Shown one piece after another: positions 1-11,000 of a stretch of 64,000 bases of DNA. The notes under the pieces were generated by a model. That model saw nothing but the letters and a program-made list of their open reading frames with translations, had not been told where the DNA came from and made no database searches. How positions within the stretch are numbered: the first letter of the stretch is position 1; each line of letters opens with the position of its first letter. Both the position numbers and the translations under genes were made by a program. This stretch comes from Barthelona sp. PAP020. Taxonomy: Eukaryota; Metamonada: BaSk clade. Location of the stretch: contig JARQWU010000003.1 of the NCBI GenBank assembly GCA_040182905.1, positions 49,009 through 113,008 of the forward strand, read 5' to 3'.

Positions 1-96
1 AGGAAGTGGTGCTGAGACATCGGTGCTCCCAGTCGTTTGCTGAATAAGAAGCTAGGCAATCAAATTTCTGGGTAACTACAGTTCTCTTTTTTTTTT
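1..96 (+). ncRNA. Possible 3' end of a Pol III RNA (SRP RNA-like), cut by window edge
   Basis: The first ~86 bases are clearly more GC-rich than the flanking DNA and end in a run of ten T (87-96), as a Pol III transcript would. A GTGCTGA segment near position 9, then TGAATA near 40 and GGCAATC near 55, resemble in order the 3' part of eukaryotic SRP RNA (GTGCTGA, TGAATA, GGCAAC). The 5' half that would pair with it lies outside the window, so the fold cannot be tested. It could equally be another small RNA or chance. The rest up to 520 (including a GC-richer patch at 108-175) shows no gene I can support. Confidence 0.22.
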
Positions 97-520
97 ATTA
101 ATTTTGAGAGCCGTGGAGGTTCCCTTACATCTAGTCGTTTCTTTCATGGGTTGATCCTTTTCTCCCAAACCATAGAGTTGTAAAGTTAGTGTTTTATTAT
201 TACAAGAAAAAAAGAAACAATACTTTTATTCAGCTCTTGAAAAAGGGAAATTTGATGGTGGTTACAGGCGAAAAAGTGCTTTCTTCTTTCTTTCTTTTGA
301 ATAACCTTAAATTCAACTCAATCTTTCTGAACTATACCTCAGTACATCAAAATAAAAAAAAATCTTCACATTAATTTTACAGGAAAATACACAATCCACA
401 TAATGCAACTGCAGGTAAAATAAACTGAAAATATACAGAAAATATAACAAAACAATGTTTTGAAATGTTTTGAAAGTTTAAAATACAAAAAAACAATTCA
501 AAAAAAATAACAAACACAAT

Positions 521-1648
521 TTAGAAATCATCAAACACGGCCTTATCATAATCAGTAAATTCATCTTCTTCATCAGAATCAGGATATTGATCATATTGAC
601 TATCATCTCCATCAGCATTAACATTAGGTTTAATTGGAGCCTCAATACGACGATGATACAAAGCATTCCAATCAATATCACGGAAGAAACGATGTCTTTT
701 GATGTCTTCAGCTCCTCCTCTCAAATTACCAAATCTTTTGCTAGGATCTCTAGCAAGTAAACGTTTAATTAAATCTCGAGATGTGGGATCCATATGCCTT
801 GGCCAATAAACTTTGTCTGTAAGAATTTTCTCACTGACAACAAAAGGATTCTCATCATAGAATGGGGGATATCCAGCCAACATTTCGAAAATCAAAATAC
901 CTAAAGCCCACCAATCGACTGCTTTTTGATGTCCTTTGTTCAAAATAATTTCAGGAGCCAAATATTCTACTGTACCACAAAGAGTGTATGTATGTTCCTC
1001 AACAACTTTAGCAAAACCAAAATCACAAATTTTCATATGTCCTTGCTTGTCCAACAATAGATTTTCAGGTTTCAAATCACGATAGACTATTTTCATGCTA
1101 TGTAAATATTCAAGGGCTAAAACTATTGCTGCAGCATAAAATCGTGCAGTTTCAACAGGGAATCTTTGTGCTCTCCGTAAATGGGCAAATAATTCACCAC
1201 CATTCACAAATTCTTGCAACATATACAGATTCTCTTCATTTTGATAACTATGAACTAAATTAACTATAAAAGGATGTCTCACTCTGGCCAATATTGACTT
1301 TTCAGCTTTTACATGCTGAATTTGTTGTAATTTGGCTACTTTTGATTTCTTTAATATTTTAAGAGCAAAATATTCCTTTGTTTCAGGATGATAACACAAT
1401 TGTACACGCCCAAAAGTTCCAGTTCCAATAGTACGCAAAAAAACCAAATCTTCAGTTTCATATTTCTTTGTAGAACTTCTAGCTGATAATTGTAAATTTT
1501 CATGCAATGATCGTGAACGATTTAACAATTGTGTTGACGTACTACTGACTACGGTTTTTAATGTTCCACCACGAGGATTAAAGGCAGTTCTTTGTGGCGT
1601 TGTAGGAGTGCCACTTTTTCTATTAACTCGTGCATGTTTTAATGGCAT
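521..1648 (-). CDS. cAMP-dependent protein kinase catalytic subunit-like (AGC kinase)
   Basis: A 375-residue Ser/Thr kinase of the PKA branch of the AGC family, phosphorylating cytosolic or nuclear targets. The basic, Ser/Thr-rich N-terminal tail covers residues 1-64. The glycine-rich loop is GTGTFGRV (75-82) and the ATP lysine K97. The catalytic loop is YRDLKPEN with D191, followed by DFG at 209-211. The activation segment YTLCGT puts T222 at the position of PKA Thr197, and APE follows. The usual Pro after CGT is Val here. An AGC C-tail ends in FDDF, the FxxF hydrophobic motif that closes PKA itself (other AGC kinases extend further), preceded by an acidic stretch. Length is close to mammalian PKA-C (351). 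The start is the first ATG, 20 nt downstream of a T10 tract. It is divergently arranged with RP2. PKG or another AGC member is less likely because of the FxxF terminus. Confidence 0.88.
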   Translation of the reverse strand: MPLKHARVNRKSGTPTTPQRTAFNPRGGTLKTVVSSTSTQLLNRSRSLHENLQLSARSSTKKYETEDLVFLRTIGTGTFGRVQLCYHPETKEYFALKILKKSKVAKLQQIQHVKAEKSILARVRHPFIVNLVHSYQNEENLYMLQEFVNGGELFAHLRRAQRFPVETARFYAAAIVLALEYLHSMKIVYRDLKPENLLLDKQGHMKICDFGFAKVVEEHTYTLCGTVEYLAPEIILNKGHQKAVDWWALGILIFEMLAGYPPFYDENPFVVSEKILTDKVYWPRHMDPTSRDLIKRLLARDPSKRFGNLRGGAEDIKRHRFFRDIDWNALYHRRIEAPIKPNVNADGDDSQYDQYPDSDEEDEFTDYDKAVFDDF

Positions 1649-1818
1649 ACAGAAGTTATTTCAATCACAAAAAAAAAATCAATAGTGTGGATTTTGAAAT
1701 CATTTTATTTTAACTTGCATGATAAAATTACTATTTTAAAAAATTACCGTTTCAACTCTCAAATTTATTTTGAATGAAAAAAAAATATTCGCCAAAAAAT
1801 CATAAAAATTAAAAAAGT
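1649..1818. promoter_or_regulatory. Divergent intergenic region between PKA-like and RP2 genes
   Basis: Only 170 bp separate the two divergent start codons, so both promoters must lie here or overlap. The sequence is almost entirely A/T. A homopolymer run at 1669-1678 reads as T10 on the kinase strand, about 20 nt before its ATG. No recognisable TATA box or initiator could be assigned with confidence. Confidence 0.4.
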
Positions 1819-2808
1819 ATGGGTTGCCTATTTAGTGAGCCAAGAGAAGTGAACTCATATGTAGAAAATGATTCAAAGTACTATGGAACCAGTTTTGAAC
1901 AGGTTTTCACGGAGGACCGTGATGTTGCCTTAAAATATTCTGTACATCAAAATGTAAGCAATGAAAAGGTCGTTGTTTTACCAGAAAATCCAGCGGGGAA
2001 TACTTTTTCGATTATTGAATGTAATAATAGCCATTTTTACTTTTATCGAATGTCTGAATCTGCTCAAATTGCAGATTGTAAAAATTGCGTCATATTTATT
2101 GGGCCTGTATTTGGTGCTGTTTATATTGATGGTTGTGATAATTGTGAAATCTATAGTATTTCACATCAATTGAGAATACGTGATAGTCAAAATATGAAAT
2201 TTCATACCTATTGTACTAGTAGACCTTCTGTTGAAGGATGTAAATTTCTTGAATTTACTTCTTTGAAAGGAGGCTACAATCTTCTTGCCAATCAATTGAT
2301 GCTTGCTCAAATTAATCCATTTGCTAATAAATGGTCATTCATATTTAATTTTGATAATCCCATGGCGAATCAAACAAAGCCGATTGAAAAATTTGAAAAT
2401 GTATTTAATTGTGGTGGTGAACCAGCACCAATTCCTTTAGTTGACTCACTGACTTACAATGACACATTATTAGATACATATGGACATGTTTATCAGTTTG
2501 ATGGGTCGGAATCTGTTATTTTAATTGAACATGATTCCTTTTCGCTTGAAACATTAAACAAGATTCATGCTCATGTTGATTTTATTTTGACAAGAACAAT
2601 AAGCGTAAAAGAAGATGTAATTCAGCATTTAAATTTGGATTTTGAGCTTTGTTTTGATGAATTAATTGTTGTTGCCACTCCTTACATTGAACCAAATTTA
2701 AAAGAAGAAATTGAGAAAATTGCATTTATTTGTGATCTTAGATGTCAAATCTTCCTATTAAGTGATGAATTAAAAGAAGATTTATGGGCTTCTGAAAGTA
2801 TTGAATAA
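1819..2808 (+). CDS. RP2: RP2/XRP2-like protein, TBCC-domain GAP for ARL3
   Basis: Orthologue of human XRP2, which activates GTP hydrolysis on ARL3 to release lipidated cargo at the base of cilia and flagella. The protein begins MGC, the dual acylation signal (myristate on G2, palmitate on C3) of RP2. Residues ~55-180 form the TBCC/CARP beta-helix, with the pattern ADCKNCVIFIGPV and then HQLRIRDS. R119 in that segment aligns with human R118, the catalytic arginine finger. The C-terminal part (~215-329) sits where human RP2 has its NDPK-like domain, but similarity there is weak. Length (329) is close to human (350). The start is fixed by the acylation motif. Its presence implies a ciliated or flagellated stage. 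Confidence 0.88.
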   Translation: MGCLFSEPREVNSYVENDSKYYGTSFEQVFTEDRDVALKYSVHQNVSNEKVVVLPENPAGNTFSIIECNNSHFYFYRMSESAQIADCKNCVIFIGPVFGAVYIDGCDNCEIYSISHQLRIRDSQNMKFHTYCTSRPSVEGCKFLEFTSLKGGYNLLANQLMLAQINPFANKWSFIFNFDNPMANQTKPIEKFENVFNCGGEPAPIPLVDSLTYNDTLLDTYGHVYQFDGSESVILIEHDSFSLETLNKIHAHVDFILTRTISVKEDVIQHLNLDFELCFDELIVVATPYIEPNLKEEIEKIAFICDLRCQIFLLSDELKEDLWASESIE

Positions 2809-3244
2809 GAAACTGATTTCTTTTTAATTTTGTAAATGTTTGAGTGTATATTTTTTATTTTTTTCTGTTTTTATTGCTTTATATGAATATAACTAAGGTA
2901 TTCTTGCTGAAAATTAATATTAAAAGGAAAAAACTCAATTTCTGAGTATTGTAACATTAATTCGCATCTATGAAAAATGTTATGCAAAGATTCCAACATA
3001 TTTTCATAAACAAAATAAAACATTAAGTGTTCTGCTCATTTAAGAGATTGAAGTTGAGGAATAACCATCACTCGGTAGTTTAACAAAATTTTTATGGTTT
3101 CACAACCCTTAGTTTAGATTCCATTCTGGTATAAAGAGGACAAAAAAAAAAAAAAAACAAAAGATAGAAAAAGATAGAAAAAGTGCATGTTTATACATTT
3201 ACAATGAGGAAACCGTGTAATATGAATCCAAATGTGCTAAATAA
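2809..3244. other. Convergent intergenic region, nothing identified
   Basis: 436 bp of AT-rich sequence between the 3' ends of RP2 and the small minus-strand gene. It holds an A14 tract near 3146-3159 followed by a short GATAGAAAAA duplication. I see no gene, tRNA or supported RNA structure. Confidence 0.5.
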
Positions 3245-3934
3245 TCAAAATAATTCAGAAAGAATTGTTTTGTTATCAGATATTTTCTTTTCTTTTTTCT
3301 TTAAACCTGTTACTTTTGATAATTTGCGTTTTTTTTGAGGATTCACTGGCACTACTGTGGAAAAACTGGAATTAGGACGAACTAATGGAGGCAAAGAATC
3401 ATCAATAGAAGGAGTATCATTATTGGAAAACGGAACAAAGAATTCTCCCGAAGCAGACACATAGATTGGAATTTGAGGTAATTTTTGTTTGCAAGATTTG
3501 GCAGATTCTTCCATTGATCTGGTCAAGTTGTTTAACTTTTCAGTAAATTCGTATTTGATTGGAGCAGTGAAAGGATAATCAAAATGCTCTAAAGGTATTG
3601 TTGCGGATGTAAATCTCAGAAAATTATCGTGTTTATTATTATTATTGCTCAAATTGTTTGTGTCAAAATAAGCTGCTCTGTTTTTAATTGAAATTTGTCG
3701 AGAAAAAATTTTTGATTGAAATGATTCCAAACTTTCCAAAATGTCTAAGCTGTCATCAACTACTAGTTGATTAATAACACATATAATAATAGAATCAAGC
3801 CATTTTTTGACTTCATTCATTTCGTTTGCTTTTATTTTACATCTATTATTTTTCCTTTTCTTTTTTTTAATGCTGCTATTTGTACTTAATAAATCATTTG
3901 ACCAATTAGTTAAATTTGAATTCACATTCTGCAT
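3245..3934 (-). CDS. Hypothetical protein with basic C-terminus
   Basis: A 229-residue protein that I do not recognise. The start is taken at the in-frame ATG at 3934, because the open frame upstream of it begins only with TTG. Residues 15-35 are lysine/arginine-rich. The middle is predicted mixed helix with an Asn-rich insert. The C-terminus has a bipartite-like basic cluster (KKRKLSK then KKKEKK) compatible with a nuclear localisation signal. It is divergent to FKBP15 with 137 bp between the starts. No domain or catalytic motif is visible. Confidence 0.6.
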   Translation of the reverse strand: MQNVNSNLTNWSNDLLSTNSSIKKKKRKNNRCKIKANEMNEVKKWLDSIIICVINQLVVDDSLDILESLESFQSKIFSRQISIKNRAAYFDTNNLSNNNNKHDNFLRFTSATIPLEHFDYPFTAPIKYEFTEKLNNLTRSMEESAKSCKQKLPQIPIYVSASGEFFVPFSNNDTPSIDDSLPPLVRPNSSFSTVVPVNPQKKRKLSKVTGLKKKEKKISDNKTILSELF

Positions 3935-4071
3935 TCGACAAAAACAAAAAACATTGTTGTACAAAGTTGAATTATTATTTTAATCAAAAAAATTCTGTTA
4001 AAATTACCCTTTATTAGTTATGTTGAAGATAAAAACAACAAATAGTTTTTGAAGATTATTTTTTTTCATTT

Positions 4072-6330
4072 ATGTTTTCAGGGTATTAACTTCTTAATTT
4101 AATAAGAGATTCTAACATATATAGTGCTAATTTAAGTGGTTTATTTGGTGATACATCAGATAACCAAGGAAATACTTCATATAATTATGTTGCACCCACT
4201 CAATCGCAACAATCACAAAAACAACAAAAAGAAGTTCAATCAAGATTATTGCAATTACCAAAGCAGGTAAAAACGATACCAAATTCTTTTGTTGAAAAGA
4301 ATTTTCAATGTTCAATATATAGATATGATAATAATGTTCCATTTTCAATGGGTGGAATTTTTCATTGTACAATTAATGAAAATTATTTGCTTTTCAAAAA
4401 TGAAAATGTTGAACTTGTTTTTCCTTTACCTGATGATTCATCTTTCAATCTACAACAAGAAATATATTTTTATTTTCAAATTACTGGTATTCAATATTGT
4501 GCTGTTTTTTCGGATGCATATACTGCCAATCAATTTATTAATTCTATTCATTCAAGATTGATATCACTTGAATATGTTGTATCTAATCCTGGTAGTGGAA
4601 ATGAAATTGTTGGAGAAGGTGATAAGGTTGGTGTTATTTATGATTTATACATCAATGAAGGCTGGAATTTTGTCGAAGCAAATTTAGGAGAACCAGTTGA
4701 ATCTACTGGAGATAAATCCAAAAGAATGAATCTTGCTCTTAATATGGATTTTCCCGGATTATTTTTTGCCATTGAAGGTATGGTTAAAGGTGAAGAAAGA
4801 TATGTTGTTATCCCGCCCCAACTTTCCTTCAACAGTGGTGTTTATCAAGGCAGAGGTATTGTATTACGAGTTTTTTTGAAAAAAATGAAAAAAGCTGTTC
4901 AAACTACAGTTCCTGACATCAAAATTCCTGAACCAAGTATTCAAACAAGTAGTGTTGTGTCAAATTCAATGCCACAGGCAAATGCAATCGGTCAATCAGC
5001 GCAAACAATGCAATTGCAAGTCACTCATGATACTCCAACAACTGAACCATCTCATCGTTCTGATTATGATAATCGTTCTGAGTATGATCGAGAATATGAC
5101 CGAGAATATGATCGAGATTATCGTGATCATCGTAGAGGGGACAGAGATCGTCGGGATAACAGACGCAATTATCGTGATAGAGAATACAGAGACAGGGAAT
5201 ATCGAGACAGAGATTACAGTTATGACCGTGATTTTGAAAGAGATTATGAAAAGGATAGAAGAAGCGTTGATCGTGACAGAAGAAACCATGAACGTCTTGC
5301 CCGAGATAACGAAGAAATCTTGTATTCCATTGAAAACATAAAGAAACAGTTGTCTGGTTTAGAGACGAATCTGATTTCATTGACAAAATCTGAGCTTCAA
5401 AGTCATTTATCTTCAATAAATGTTCCATTATCTGCTTCTGGAGATTTATCTGGTGTTTCACCTGCACAAATAGCTGCTGTTGTTAGTGGTTATGATGTTG
5501 AATTAGCTAAATTACAGAAGGAGACAAGAACACAGGCAGATATGATAGATTTTCACCGTCAAAAGGTGGAAAAACTTGAAAAAGAGATTCTTGCATTGAA
5601 ACAAACCATTGCTGACAATGAGAGAAATATCGTGGAGATAAACATTGCCTATGAAGAGAAAATTCGAGCTATTAATCTTGAAAAAGGAGAATTGAATCAG
5701 CGAAATGTTGAATTGGAGACTTTTTGTGAAGAAACTCGAACAACATTGAATGATTTACGCAATAGGAACGTACAATTGGCAGAATCCTTGAAACAAAAGG
5801 AACAACAAGCATTAGAGGCTGTTGAAAAAATTCCTCGTTTGGAACAAGAAGTTTCAATGCTTAGACATAGCTTAGCTGAAGCAAATAAGATGTTGAACAC
5901 TGAGCGGGAATCAAATATTGTGCACGTTACAAAGATAACAGCACTTACACATGAAAACTTTACTTTGAAGCAAAATATTGAGAATTGGGAAACTAGCTAT
6001 GAGGAGTTAAAGGTAGCACATGATGATGTTCAAGAAGAGTTGGAAGAAGAACAGAATAATGTGAGTGAGTTAGAGAGCAATCTTTTGGTATACAAAAGTG
6101 CTGTTGAAGAATTAAAGAGTAAGTTGAACAATAGAAAGATCGAGCAAAATATACCATTAGAATCGGTAGTGTTGCTTGTTAAAGAATGTGTATCTCGTGT
6201 CTTTGTTGGTTTGCACAACGAATATGGTAAGAACAAGGAATTTATGAATTCTTTGGGGAAAATTGTGAAATTAACCACGTTACAGTTTAATGCTGAGCTT
6301 GAAAGTGATTGGGCTAGTATTCTTGATCAA

Positions 6331-6383
<53 letters not shown>

Positions 6384-7647
6384 GTCTGAATTGGAAGAAG
6401 AAAAAGAAGAAAATCAAGAAGAAGAAGAATCTGAATCCGAATCAGAACAAGAAGAACAACTACAGGAAGAAGAAGTAAATGAAGTTGAAACAAAGGTGGA
6501 AGCTATTGAATCTGACAATGAAATCCCTTCAGAAAAGGAAAATTCTGACTCAGAATTTGATTCAGAAAAAGAAGAAAAAGTTGAAGTTGTTGAAAATGGC
6601 GATTTTGAAGAAGATGAGCAAGTGGAAGATGCACACCCCCAAATTGAAGTTGATAATGTTGAAATTGCATCTGAAAAGCATCAAAATGCATTGGATGACA
6701 TCACACAAGATCATCAAAATAATAATGAAAGTGAAAGTGATTGGGGAGACAGTGATGATGAAGATGTGAGCAATGATATGGTTGAAGAACCTTTTGTACA
6801 GCCAAATGTTATTTCAATGAATGATAATATTGCAACAGAAATTCCCCCACCTTTAATTAAGGAATTCGAGGAAGTAAATACGAACAATCAAACCATTGAA
6901 GACGTTTTATCCGATGATGCCAAAGAGGTTTCAAATGCTGTTGATTTGATTCTTGAGGATCAATCTGAAGAAGAAGATAACGAAGATCCATTAAATGTGA
7001 ACGCAAATAACAATGTTGATGCTGAATCTGATTCTGATGATTGGGACAGCGAAGTAGATGAAGATAAACCAGTTGTAAATGAAGAAGTTGTCAATGAAGA
7101 AATTATTGATGAAGAAATTGAGGAAGATGTTAAAATTATGGCTGAAACAAAGATAGATGATTCTTCAAATGCTCATCACGATGCTGAATACGTTGAAACA
7201 TCTCTAAATACCACCAACGAATTAGAAAATGATGTTAATCCTCTAGATTTGGCATCTCAACAAGCTTTTAGCGAAAATGAAGATGAACCTCTGAAAGATT
7301 CACAAGTTTCAAATCTTGTATTTGAACCAACACCCACTTTTACTGATCCCTTTGAAACTAAGATGGTTGAGGAAGAATTCAAGTCTATTGAGGAATCTGG
7401 AGTTACAGAGGCAGAGGAGTTGTCAAATGAACAAAAACCACAAGTTATTGTTCATAAAAAGGCTTCAACAAAGAGCCTTTTGGAGATGTTCAGTGATTCT
7501 GAAGATGAAGAAGAAGAATTAAAAGTCACCCATAAAAAATTGGATGATTTTACTGATACTGATGGGGATTCTGAAGATGAAATTCGTCCTGTTATTCAAA
7601 AGAAATCTGTTGCTGCCAGTTTTGAAGATGATAGTTGGTCTGACTAA
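4072..7647 (+). CDS. FKBP15: FKBP15 (WAFL)-like endosomal protein, two exons
   Basis: Orthologue of FKBP15, an early-endosome protein linked to the WASH complex and actin. It is spliced: exon 1 is 4072-4082, exon 2 is 4125-7647, giving 1177 aa. Splicing creates an N-terminus with the ANLSGLFG...YNYVAP pattern, matching the LASLFG...YTAP start of human FKBP15. Then come a PH-like/WH1-type region (~45-160) and a degenerate FKBP domain (~165-265) lacking most rotamase-pocket aromatics. Next is a Tyr/Arg/Asp-rich insert (~315-395), a long coiled coil (~395-690), and the conserved helix before the acidic tail (VFVGLHNEYG...KLTTLQFN). A poly-Glu run and a ~400-residue acidic tail with repeated DW/SW motifs finish the protein. 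The open frame alone has no ATG upstream of 4249, which supports the intron. Confidence 0.85.
4083..4124 (+). other. Spliceosomal intron, 42 nt, in FKBP15
   Basis: The donor is GTATTAAC and the acceptor end is TCTAACATATATAG, so a CTAAC branch motif sits about 10 nt from the AG. This resembles the fused branch-point/acceptor signal (ACTAACACACAG) of parabasalid and Giardia introns. Removing it joins ATG TTT TCA GG to T GCT AAT, restores a start codon and removes an in-frame TAA at 4087-4089. cDNA has not been seen, so this is a prediction, but coding homology on both sides agrees with it. Confidence 0.8.
5056..5295 (+). repeat. Low-complexity Tyr/Arg/Asp-coding repeat within FKBP15
   Basis: Imperfect short repeats built from GAT/GAA, CGT/AGA and TAT codons encode alternating charged units such as YDREYDRDYRD and RDREYRDRDY. 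They lie between the FKBP-like domain and the coiled coil. Similar RD/RE arrays occur in RNA-binding and condensate-forming proteins. A role here is unknown. Confidence 0.8.
6331..6384 (+). repeat. GAA/GAG microsatellite encoding 18 Glu
   Basis: Eighteen consecutive GAA or GAG codons in frame in FKBP15, at the junction between coiled coil and acidic tail. Human FKBP15 also has a Glu-rich run at this point. It is likely length-polymorphic. Confidence 0.9.
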
Positions 7648-8089
7648 TTGTGAATTTTTTTCAAAAGAGAAAAACGACATTTTGTTTATAAATTTTTGAT
7701 GTATTTATTTTTCATTCATTATTTGTTAATCATTTCAAAGTTAAGTGAATGGAGGCATTAATTTTTTTTCATTTTTGTTTTTTTCCTATCATATTTATAT
7801 CTTGTGGTTTATGTGGTATTATTTGACTTAAATATAAGAAAAGTTGTTCAATTGAAACAAATATCAAAAAGATAGGACATTTTGGTTACTTTTAATTGCA
7901 AACAAACAACAAATTCTTTTTTTTTTCATGTTAAAACACACTTTCCATTGAAATCTAACGCAACAAACATTCAATATTCAAAAAGACATAAACAACTGTT
8001 TTTGGATAAGAAATGATTGAATCATTTCAAAAAGCAAAATATAACAAGTTTGCGAGAAAAGATAAAAAATCAAAATATTAATTTATCCG
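7648..8089. other. Convergent intergenic region, nothing identified
   Basis: 442 bp between the 3' ends of FKBP15 and REV3. It is AT-rich with several T tracts. No open frame with protein-like composition and no RNA gene was recognised. Confidence 0.5.
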
Positions 8090-11000
8090 CTAAAGTTGAA
8101 TGGTATTATCCAAAATTATAATTTCTTCGTTATCCAACGAATCTTCGACCTTCTTTGTAGAGCTTTCTATCAGAATTGTAGAATTTCCCCAGAAACCATG
8201 AAGTTCATCAATTGAAGGACCTTCATTTAAAAAATCATTAGGACTGACCCAAACACTTTGGTTGATATTACTGCGGTGCAAAAACTTCAAACGTTTTTCA
8301 ATGTTTGACAAAGTTGTTTCAAAAAACTTCACACGGTTTAGCAATCTGTGTTTATGATAAAAGATGGGACAAAAACTGTTCACACACTTGATTTTATAAC
8401 TATTTTGGAAACAAGACCCAAATTTTGAACATCCTCGACAAATTGTTCCAACTTTGGTTAAATGTTTGTGGAAGTGGTTTAAATAGCAATAAAAAATTCC
8501 GATTGAACCAGATCTCAACAAACACGTGTCACAACAACAACAATTATTGTTGCAGTTTTGAAAACAAATTAAACAAGTACTGTAAGTCGTAAAACCCTGT
8601 CCAATAATTGAATATTTCTGATTTTGAAAAGGAGTATTCTCTCCAACTTTGTTGGAAATTCCTTGCTCAAATCTTGTCCTAAAATATGATCTTTTCTTGT
8701 GGTTTCTCCACCACAAGGCACAATCAGCCCCACAAACATTTAAAAAACGGTTAATGATGGGAATAAACTGTCGTTTGATGTAGTATTCAGTATTAACAAT
8801 CATATTATACTTTACCAAGTCTACTGGATCACCTGCCATATTTATGAGCAATTGTTTTGGATGGCCATCAAAAATCAAATAGGGAATTCGTTCAGCATAT
8901 CTCGGAGCTAATCTTTCGTCAGCTTCAATCTTTCTCAACGCTAAATTTGCTGCTGGTGGAGGATTTACGTATTTACCCAGTTTAACTTCTCTTGTAAAAA
9001 CAAAATCGATTGGATTTAACTGATAATTAGAAACTTTTGTAAACATTTGTAAAACATATTCTTTTACTTGAGACAAATCATATTTTGTTTTAATCATGAT
9101 TTCAATCATATTCTTTAAGATTTTATGAGTTGCATGACATTGATCCAATCTAGTGAGCTCTGTACCTTTCGATTCGATTTCAGGTTTGGAATTAGGTCTA
9201 ACGAATTTCAATCCACAGTATCGTTTCTTTGACAATAAAAAGAGTGGGTTGTAGATTTTTTCAAATTCCAGATACATTGGTGCAGGCAATTGTTTGTTTA
9301 TTATTGTACACAATTCTTCTGCCAAAATAAATACTTCCTCAACAGTTCTTCCAGCGAATTTTATAAATATGCTATCAGTATCCCCATAAACAATCTCACA
9401 ATCAACTTCCCAATCTTTTAAAACAAAATTAATTACCCATTCTAGGTATTCTCGTCCTAATTGTACAATAGATTCCGCAATTTCGATACAAGGCATACGT
9501 CCAGAAAAACCAGCTGAAGTGTAACCATAAGTTACGTTAGCAACCATCTTCAATAACAATTGTCTAGCATGCTGTATATTAATCATGTTTTCTGAAAGAT
9601 TCAAATTTTGAGCTTTCATTCCATGTTTAACCAAAACTCTACTTGAAAGGATTTCAGACAACATTTTTGGTAGAAATCCTACCTTTACATCTGGAGTGAC
9701 AAATAATGAACCAGTTCCACTGACAAATATTTGATCTTTGATGACTAATTCACGAAAATGTTCTGTAGAAATATTGAAGTTATGCATGTCTAAGGCAACA
9801 TTGATCAAAGATCTAGATAAAGCTTCTTTGGGTGGGATTTTTCCTAAACAAGTTGAATAACAAATATTATGTGCAATAATGACAGAAGGATACAAACTTC
9901 TGAAGTCAAAAACAGCAACAGGATCAGTATGCAAGCCTGATTTTGGTTCCAAAATTAAAGGTACACATTCTGGTATTCTTTGATTTTGAACTTGAAAAAT
10001 GGATGGTGATAAAGTTAGATAATTACACGGCTTAGTTAAACGATGTAATACACTTTCAACACGGAATTGACTACCTCTATTTAGAATTGACTTGAAATCA
10101 CTTCCAATGATTCTAGAAAATTCAGATGTCTTTAAAACAATATTAAATTTTTGAATTAGTAACAATACCAACACAGATTTTTTGCAAACAAAATAATTAT
10201 AATTTGCTAACTGTGTAGCATCATAAGAATGTCCAGTATATTCTAAGACTGGTAATTTCATGTTTAAAGCATATTCACAAACATATTCAAATTGATAGCT
10301 GAATAATTTAATTTCATGTCTTAACAATTTCCAAAGATTTAAAACAATTCTGCCTGCAATATCTGTTCGATTAACATACAAATTCCCCATTTGTTTTTTT
10401 CCTTCAATAACTTCAAATTCAGGAATTTTATCATCTTTTTTTGAATATTTAGTTGATTTCAATCTAGAACAAGTCTTTAAGACATCAATTTCCAATTCTT
10501 TTCCTCTTTCAATGAAATATAACCAACCTAAATCATGAATATTGAAAGATAAAAAAATATCTGGATCTATCACTAGGATATAATCTATGATATATTCGAA
10601 TAAAGCACGTTCTGAGGAAACTTTAGTTATATCATGAGTTATTGCTTGATTTTTTCGATGATTCATATTGTTACTTAATGAAGGTAAATTATCAGTGATA
10701 GTAATTAATTTACACATGATATTTTCAAAATCATCACTACATGTAGCAATTGCAACACTTAATACTGAATTCAATTTTGGTTGAGGAGTCAAATGCTCTT
10801 CACCAAAAGCTAAAAGATGAAATGAACATATTTTCAAATTTTGGTTTAAATGTTTATTTGTGAATTGCATAGCTTTTAATTTATTCGAAAAAGAGTTATT
10901 CTTTCCTTTATTAGAGTGTTTTGGAAAAGTAAATAGATTAGATTCAATCTGTGAAGCTTTAAATTTCAATGTAGGAATTATGTTATGTGATTCAAGTCTT

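Noticed and set aside
189-374. 61-codon plus-strand frame near the window start
   Set aside because: Starts at TTG (188 TAG GTG context gives no good ATG at its beginning), composition is Lys/Asn/Ser/Phe-rich like random AT-rich DNA, and there is no motif.
3146-3180. A14 tract with GATAGAAAAA repeats as a possible regulatory element
   Set aside because: Located between two convergent 3' ends; homopolymers of this length are common throughout the window.
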